The notes under the pieces were generated by a model that was given only the letters and a program-made list of their open reading frames with translations, was not told where the DNA came from and ran no database searches. A DNA stretch of 64,000 nt from CALGKJ01 sp049322695 (GTDB lineage Bacteria; Bacillota; Clostridia; Lutisporales; Lutisporaceae), in assembly GCA_049322695.1 (NCBI GenBank), contig JBMORW010000046.1:62001-126000 (forward strand). The letters are read 5' to 3'. Each line of letters starts with the position of its first letter. Positions within the stretch are counted from its first letter, which is position 1. The position numbers were made by a program, and so were the translations under genes. This document shows, piece after piece, positions 59,546 to 64,000 of the stretch.

Positions 59546-60047
59546 CTTCATTTCCTCCATTATTTATTTTTTCCAAATGCAGATCAAAGCCTAATACATT
59601 TCCGCCCATATCTATTTTTGCAATTTCTATGACATGATTGTTTTTCAAGTCAAAACTATTGATGCTATCGGAGTTTGAGTATTCCACGAACTTTTCTACA
59701 GCCTTCCTGAAATCTGTCATATCATTGGGAATAGATATCCTATAGCTTTCTCTGAGTTCATACTTCGGCATAAAGCCATATTGACCATGCTTCTGCAGAA
59801 ATCTTTCAACCCCGGCAGCATCCTTTATTGGAATCATGATTAGCATATTAACAGTCTTTTTTATTAAATCCTTGGATATTACCCTGGAAATGACTCTGTG
59901 GGTATGCAGTATTTTCATTTGAGACAGCTTATCTACCAAAGCATCTATCTCATTTTTCATTACTCTCGGATTGGATACTTCCTTCTCAAAATAAATCAGG
60001 TTTTCGAAGACTTTTATTTCCTCCTCAATGACCTTCAACTCTCCCAT
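59529..60047 (-). CDS. first gene of the TOMM operon, unknown
   Basis: ATG 60047 is chosen because AGGTGG lies six bases upstream. The 172-residue soluble protein has a helical start with many charged residues, then a beta-rich half (VNMLIMIPIKDAAGVERFLQ, YELRESYRISIPNDM, VIEIAKIDMGGNVLGFDLHL). The two-repeat strand-helix order is compatible with a GyrI-like ligand-binding fold or a DUF5085-type protein, but I cannot assign it. It overlaps the SagC-like start by 17 bases, so it is coupled and likely part of the pathway. Confidence 0.6.
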   Translation of the reverse strand: MGELKVIEEEIKVFENLIYFEKEVSNPRVMKNEIDALVDKLSQMKILHTHRVISRVISKDLIKKTVNMLIMIPIKDAAGVERFLQKHGQYGFMPKYELRESYRISIPNDMTDFRKAVEKFVEYSNSDSINSFDLKNNHVIEIAKIDMGGNVLGFDLHLEKINNGGNEDVNFK

Positions 60048-60423
60048 TGGCAACCACCTTTCTTTAGTTATGATTGTTTGTCCGACAAATAAAGTATGTC
60101 ATGGTTTTGAAATACATTTTGAGCGCACAAAAGTTGTAATAAAGAAAAAATGTAATTATATTTTACAAAACATGACGTAAAATGTAAATATTAACCGTTT
60201 TACAATGTTCGACAAAATTCAATAAATGTAAACTGGTATGTATATATAACAGTTATTGCATAATATAGATCAGGACATAAAACCAGGTGTGTACCGAGGA
60301 GGACAAAGTTTCTTGTTACCAAAATATTCTTCTGGTCATATTATGTTGTAGGACAGTGGGACAAGTATGAAAGACTGTCTTATAATTCAATGTTGTATAA
60401 AATATGATGGGAGTGAATGATAC
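60048..60423. other. divergent control region between the TOMM operon and the repeat-protein genes
   Basis: About 375 AT-rich bases. On the minus strand repeated TGTAAAA/TTTTACA blocks (60150-60215) with a TATAAT (60154-60159) could form the TOMM promoter and a regulator site. On the plus side CATAATAT (60269-60276) resembles a mother-cell sigma -10, but no matching -35 is seen. Nothing coding is evident. Confidence 0.45.
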
Positions 60424-61290
60424 ATGCGAATAAAAGGACGTAGGCAGAGTATTTCAGAAGAAAAAACAAAGGGTGAAGAAAGGTCATCTCAAAGCAAATG
60501 TATAATGTCAAAGGAGAATAGACAGTGCTCAATAAGCACACATGCAATTTCAGTAAGTATTGAACAACCATGTAATGGAGAAGAAGTAACCCTCTTTGAG
60601 GATTTTACTTCCAATCACAACAAGACACTTATTTCTATCGACAGCTTTACACAACCTCCCTGCTTTATAACGATTATAATTGAAACTCGTAAAGGTCAAA
60701 GGATTGTAGAGGAAATAAGACCTCTGACTCTGCAGTTTGGAGTTATTGCCCAGAGGGCTTTTCAGGTTGAGGATTTAAAGAGGGTGGCAATTATATGTGA
60801 CGGACAAGCAGGTGGGGTATGCAGAGGAAATTTATTCATTAACAAGACTTTCTGTATTTGCTGCAGAAAGGAAAAGCACAAAGGAAAGTTTCTCAATAAA
60901 ATCGGCAGTATGTTTAATGTATTTAAGACGAAGAAAGCCATAGCCAGTGAATGCTTCACAGAATTACATGAAGACCTAATATCCTTTGCTCAGCCCTGTG
61001 ACGGTACAAGGGCAACATACTTTGAGGATTATACAGATAATCATAATAAAACCCTGGTAGAGGTGTCACCAGGAAGTGCAGGCTGTACAATAACGGTATA
61101 TATGGCTACAGGAAGCGGCGAGGTGATACGAAGGGTGGTAGAGTTCGGTACTCTTGGGAGCTTTCAGGTAGAAGATTTAAAAGAGGTGTCAATAGAGTGT
61201 ACCGGTAACCCAGGATTAGGCTGCACAGGTCTTATAATAATCAGGAAAACCTTCTGTATCTGTTGTAAAGGAGATGAGTGTCTTGGTTGA
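60424..61290 (+). CDS. two-repeat cysteine-framed protein (possible spore-appendage type)
   Basis: The 288-residue protein has two repeats (about 46-147 and 187-284). Each starts with PC(N/D)G and a acidic EDF/EDYT..NHNKT motif, passes through FQVEDLK and ends in a KTFCICC. Basic, helical linkers join them. The strand pattern with a conserved VEDL turn and paired terminal cysteines resembles DUF3992/endospore-appendage (Ena) subunits, in which cysteines cross-link neighbours. This match is by eye and low in certainty. No signal peptide is present, which fits spore-coat proteins made in the mother cell. The next gene begins inside its end. Confidence 0.6.
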   Translation: MRIKGRRQSISEEKTKGEERSSQSKCIMSKENRQCSISTHAISVSIEQPCNGEEVTLFEDFTSNHNKTLISIDSFTQPPCFITIIIETRKGQRIVEEIRPLTLQFGVIAQRAFQVEDLKRVAIICDGQAGGVCRGNLFINKTFCICCRKEKHKGKFLNKIGSMFNVFKTKKAIASECFTELHEDLISFAQPCDGTRATYFEDYTDNHNKTLVEVSPGSAGCTITVYMATGSGEVIRRVVEFGTLGSFQVEDLKEVSIECTGNPGLGCTGLIIIRKTFCICCKGDECLG

Positions 61291-62380
61291 GCAAGTTAAA
61301 AATCAAATAATACAATTACTGAAGGGGCAAAAAATGTATGATACTGCACAGCAAATTGAAAAAAATGTAGGTAGTAAGAAGGTGCTGGAGAGCTTTGAAA
61401 AAGCACTGCTGGAAACTTCTTCTGAGTATCATGATATACTCATTAAGCATGATATAGATAAAAATTCTGAAAAGCATAAGCTGTTTTCAAGTGCATTGCT
61501 AAGAAGCATTATAAAAATAAATCCTGAAAGGCAGTTGATATATGATATTCTTATAAGCGATGCTGAGACCGGAGGGTGCAACTGCAATGCTATGAGCAAA
61601 ATCAGCAAAATGACTGAGTATGAAGCAGCTTTTAAAGGAGAAAAATCCAGCGATTTATGCTTTGGAGGCAAGAGCTGCCAAAGCTTCATTGATCAACATA
61701 ACACCAATTTGATATTTTTTTCCCAGCAGTGCAACGGTGAAGAGGTTGTGATTTTTGAGGATTTTACGAATAATCATAGCAAATCAACCATAAATGCAAT
61801 TACTAATAATACCTTGCCTTGTGTGGCTACTATAATTTTTGAAACAATGGATGGAAACAGGATTACAAGAGAGCTACGTCCAGGCGGACAAAATGTATTC
61901 ATAGTGAACAGACTGTTTTTTGTAGAGGATTTGAGAAGAGTTTTGATTCGATGTGATGGGGATCCGGCTGGAGTATGCAGCGGCAGAATAAGGATTAATA
62001 AAACCTTTTGCATTGCTTGCTGCAGACCGGCTCACAAAAGTGTGAAGAGTGATAACTGCTTCGTGGATACTCATATAACTTCAGCAACGGTTTTATCACC
62101 CTGCGACGGTACTCCAACTGAAGTATATGAGAACTTCACCCCCAACCATAACAAGACAGCTGTATCACTTCGCTTTATTACTCCGGAATGTCAACTTTCA
62201 CTGATTCTGGTAACAAAGGGTGAAACAATAACCAGAAGCTTTGCAGACCCTATTGATACAATACTACAGGTAGAAGACCTTCAAAGCATATCTGTTGAGT
62301 GTACTGGAGATGCTGCGGATATTTGCCTGGCAAGCATTGTTATACGGAACTCCTTCTGTATCTGCTGCAAGCATCATTAG
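61274..62380 (+). CDS. paralogous two-repeat cysteine-framed protein
   Basis: The 368-residue protein has a helical N-terminal part of about 130 residues (LVEQVKNQIIQLLKGQKMYD) and two repeats (about 148-253 and 270-366) like those of the preceding gene: QCNGEEVVIFEDFTNNHSKS, FVEDLRRVLIRCDGD, KTFCIACC and a second set ending SFCICC. It overlaps the upstream gene by 17 bases. Together the genes encode four copies of the same domain. Confidence 0.6.
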   Translation: MSVLVEQVKNQIIQLLKGQKMYDTAQQIEKNVGSKKVLESFEKALLETSSEYHDILIKHDIDKNSEKHKLFSSALLRSIIKINPERQLIYDILISDAETGGCNCNAMSKISKMTEYEAAFKGEKSSDLCFGGKSCQSFIDQHNTNLIFFSQQCNGEEVVIFEDFTNNHSKSTINAITNNTLPCVATIIFETMDGNRITRELRPGGQNVFIVNRLFFVEDLRRVLIRCDGDPAGVCSGRIRINKTFCIACCRPAHKSVKSDNCFVDTHITSATVLSPCDGTPTEVYENFTPNHNKTAVSLRFITPECQLSLILVTKGETITRSFADPIDTILQVEDLQSISVECTGDAADICLASIVIRNSFCICCKHH

Positions 62381-62400
62381 TACCGAGTAGCTGGTGTATA

Positions 62401-62435
62401 AATAAACCATGGACAGTCATTGTCCATGGTTTATT
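62401..62435. terminator. perfect 15-bp bidirectional terminator
   Basis: AATAAACCATGGACA (62401-62415) and its exact complement (62421-62435) enclose a five-base loop. It lies between convergent genes, and the arms are AT-rich at the outside. Confidence 0.8.
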
Positions 62436-62462
62436 CTGCTTCACTATGCATTTAGATTATTA

Positions 62463-63206
62463 TCAGTAGCTGTATACCAGACTTACTGATGCTCTTATTT
62501 CCAGTTCTCCTGCAGATATGCTGGTCGCAGCTGCATCCATGCTGTATTTCAGGCTTTCATTCTGGGCATAGAATACAGGGGGGTTATAGCCTGAGCCTGA
62601 CTCATTTATTTGTGAAGGGAGTCCCAGCTTAATGTCAAATTGCTTTGCCAAGAGCTCTGCCTTTGCTTTTGCTTTTGTAGTTGCATTTTCTAAGGCCTGC
62701 AGATAGTATTTGTCTGTATCGGATACTGTGAAGCGGATATTAGAAATAGTATTTGCATCGTTAGCTGCTACAGCATCAATAACTGCTCCAACCTTTGAAA
62801 TATCTCGTATAGTTACTTCCAAAGTGTTTATAACCCTATAGCCTGTAATATATGAACGGCGGTCAACTTCTGAATATGTCTCTATCGGGTAGATAGTGTA
62901 CTGTGAAGTTTTTATATCTGTTTCAGCAATACCCTGTTCCTTCAGAACACTCATTATGTTATTCATTTTTTCAGCATTTTCCTGTTGAGCTGTCTTTGAG
63001 CTTTTATTCTCAGTTTGCACACCTACATTGATGTAAGCCATATCAGGCTTCACCTTTATGACTCCTTCAGAGCTTACAGAGATTGTTTTTTGGGGTGTTT
63101 GCGACTCATCTGCACTAGCATTGGATATCATTGAAAACCCTCCTGTTATTGCTCCAAATACGAACATAAATACTAATGCGCATATTGCAATTATTTTTTT
63201 ATTCAT
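62463..63206 (-). CDS. secreted SIMPL-domain (DUF541) protein
   Basis: ATG 63206 after AGGAGGAATTGAA is chosen over the longer frame. The 247-residue product has a signal peptide (KKIIAICALVFMFVFGAITG, cleavage near NASA) and the SIMPL domain with ISVSSEGVIKVKPDMAYINV at its start, NLxVxxxI-like YITGYRVINTLEVTIRD, and ALENATTKAKAKAELLAKQF. The family is exported, with roles in envelope or oxidative stress proposed. Single gene. Confidence 0.88.
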   Translation of the reverse strand: MNKKIIAICALVFMFVFGAITGGFSMISNASADESQTPQKTISVSSEGVIKVKPDMAYINVGVQTENKSSKTAQQENAEKMNNIMSVLKEQGIAETDIKTSQYTIYPIETYSEVDRRSYITGYRVINTLEVTIRDISKVGAVIDAVAANDANTISNIRFTVSDTDKYYLQALENATTKAKAKAELLAKQFDIKLGLPSQINESGSGYNPPVFYAQNESLKYSMDAAATSISAGELEIRASVSLVYSY

Positions 63207-63347
63207 TTCAATTCCTCCTATTAATCCGGGTATTATACATTTTTGACGCATTATAAGAGGTGCAGGTTCCAATATTTATTTAACAACATATACCAAATTT
63301 CAGTTTAAAGGCACTGTTGGAGTTATCTGGAGGACAATATTGAAGCT

Positions 63348-64000
63348 TTATCGGTATCCTGCAGCATCTGCTTCTTTTCCTGCATGCATCACTTCATCTA
63401 TATATCTCCAGCAGTCAGGTTGTGAGCCGTCAATATCAGTAAAGCCATAAACCCTTGCCAGCTGCCCGCTGGAAAGTGATTGACCGCTCCACCTTAAATG
63501 ATCCGGATCAGAAGCAAGAGCAGCTACAGCACGTCCCACATAACGAGGAGTTTCTGATATAATGAAATGTGGCTCTCCCTTGATTGCATCACGCCAGTTT
63601 TCTTCTTTTACGCCGTAATGGTCCATCAACATTTCCGACCTCAACCAGCCCGGAGTTAAGGCAACAGCAGTACAACCGTATAACTGAAGCTCTTTAGCCT
63701 GCGACCAGGCCAAACGAATTACGGAGGTTTTCACAAGGTCATAAAATAACGACAAGCGATAGTTATTACTGTTGTATTCTGCGGTACCATCTGTCATCTC
63801 AACTACCAATCCGCCTTTATTTTTAATCAGAAGTGGCAGTGCATAGTGACTGGTGATAATATGTGTTTCTATTCCGAGTTTGAGTATACGAAGTCCATTC
63901 TCAAGGGAATGCTTCCATACAGGCACATTCCATTCAGACAAACGCTCGGCTCCCCAAATGTCACTAACCAGTACATCCAATCTTCCTTGTTCATGTTCTA
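63348..64000 (-). CDS. SDR family oxidoreductase, 5' end beyond window
   Basis: The frame is open to the right edge (EQGRLDVLVSDIWGAE just before it), so the N-terminal NAD(P)-binding Gly motif lies outside. Visible are the LVSD/N strand, the catalytic Tyr-Lys in FYDLVKTSVIRLAWSQAKEL and VALTPGWLRSEMLM, where PGW replaces the usual PG. At least 217 residues are present. Unusual SDRs of this kind act on small alcohols or ketones, and the substrate is unknown. Confidence 0.85.
   Translation of the reverse strand, partial: EHEQGRLDVLVSDIWGAERLSEWNVPVWKHSLENGLRILKLGIETHIITSHYALPLLIKNKGGLVVEMTDGTAEYNSNNYRLSLFYDLVKTSVIRLAWSQAKELQLYGCTAVALTPGWLRSEMLMDHYGVKEENWRDAIKGEPHFIISETPRYVGRAVAALASDPDHLRWSGQSLSSGQLARVYGFTDIDGSQPDCWRYIDEVMHAGKEADAAGYR

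Noticed and set aside
34950..63745. Shared 14-base string ACGGAGGTTTTCAC at about 34957 and 63721
   Set aside because: A single 14-base match is expected by chance in a window of this size, and the second copy lies inside the SDR gene.
1..64000. CRISPR array
   Set aside because: No regularly spaced direct repeats with unique spacers were seen. The repeats in the window are palindromic and dispersed.
1..64000. Insertion sequence or transposase
   Set aside because: No transposase or integrase motif was found in any supported frame, despite the many repeats and pseudogenes.

Overview
The window is low-GC Gram-positive DNA that looks clostridial (Bacillota). The evidence is strong AGGAGG ribosome-binding sites, AT-rich spacers, a DnaD/DnaC-type primosome pair, a complete walRK-yycHI-walJ-htrA-rlmH block, FmdB-type zinc ribbons, a CD3324-type small protein and arginine deiminase. 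I cannot name the genus from sequence alone. No transposase, integrase, CRISPR array or rRNA was seen.

Region 1 (1-2.8 kb) is a scarred tRNA locus. It holds intact tRNA-Asp and tRNA-Thr, two decayed tRNA-Thr-like copies, a frameshifted KilA-N gene, a gene that ends just after an eight-A tract, and a DUF3788 gene behind a perfect 17-bp palindrome. Region 2 (2.9-22.3 kb) is mainly core: an AraC-type regulator fused to a cysteine-protease-like domain, DnaC/DnaD, an M23 cell-wall peptidase, an S8 peptidase, a strong promoter-hairpin-terminator unit that looks like a small RNA gene, a MutS2-like ATPase without the Smr domain, and the WalRK cell-wall control operon ending in htrA and rlmH.

Region 3 (22.3-38 kb) is an accessory island that begins exactly at the 3' end of rlmH, whose C-terminus is altered. 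It carries a divergent second RlmH facing the first, a zinc-ribbon protein, a possible PD-(D/E)XK protein, a Dcm/EcoRII-type restriction-modification pair, an unknown gene with a consensus promoter, a putative nuclease fused to an EVE/PUA-like domain, DUF2200 (one intact and one broken copy), a flavodoxin/HxlR pair, and a 1,072-bp MerR-regulator segment present twice with one substitution. Palindromic repeats are scattered through it. This looks like a defence and recombination hot spot.

Region 4 (36.6-49.7 kb) is mixed metabolism and envelope: a RemA-like protein, GNAT acetyltransferases, arginine deiminase, a sugar-cation symporter, an acyltransferase with a zinc ribbon, an L,D-transpeptidase, an HAD phosphatase, decayed gene remnants and a metallo-beta-lactamase-fold protein.

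Region 5 (50.0-60.1 kb) is the most interesting. A 924-residue protein with a DisA_N/diadenylate-cyclase-like domain and TPR repeats converges on a complete thiazole/oxazole-modified microcin (TOMM, streptolysin S-like) operon. In transcription order on the minus strand this is an unknown protein, SagC-like, a second SagB-like, SagB-like, CAAX protease, ABC ATPase, ABC permease and YcaO cyclodehydratase. A 38-residue precursor gene follows at 52992-53108, with a perfect Shine-Dalgarno and a following terminator. Its core, GGWCCSCCCWCWVNIFNL, is unusually rich in tryptophan.

Region 6 (60.4-64 kb) has two adjacent genes made of tandem cysteine-framed repeats (possible spore-appendage-like domains), a secreted SIMPL-domain protein and an SDR oxidoreductase cut by the window edge.
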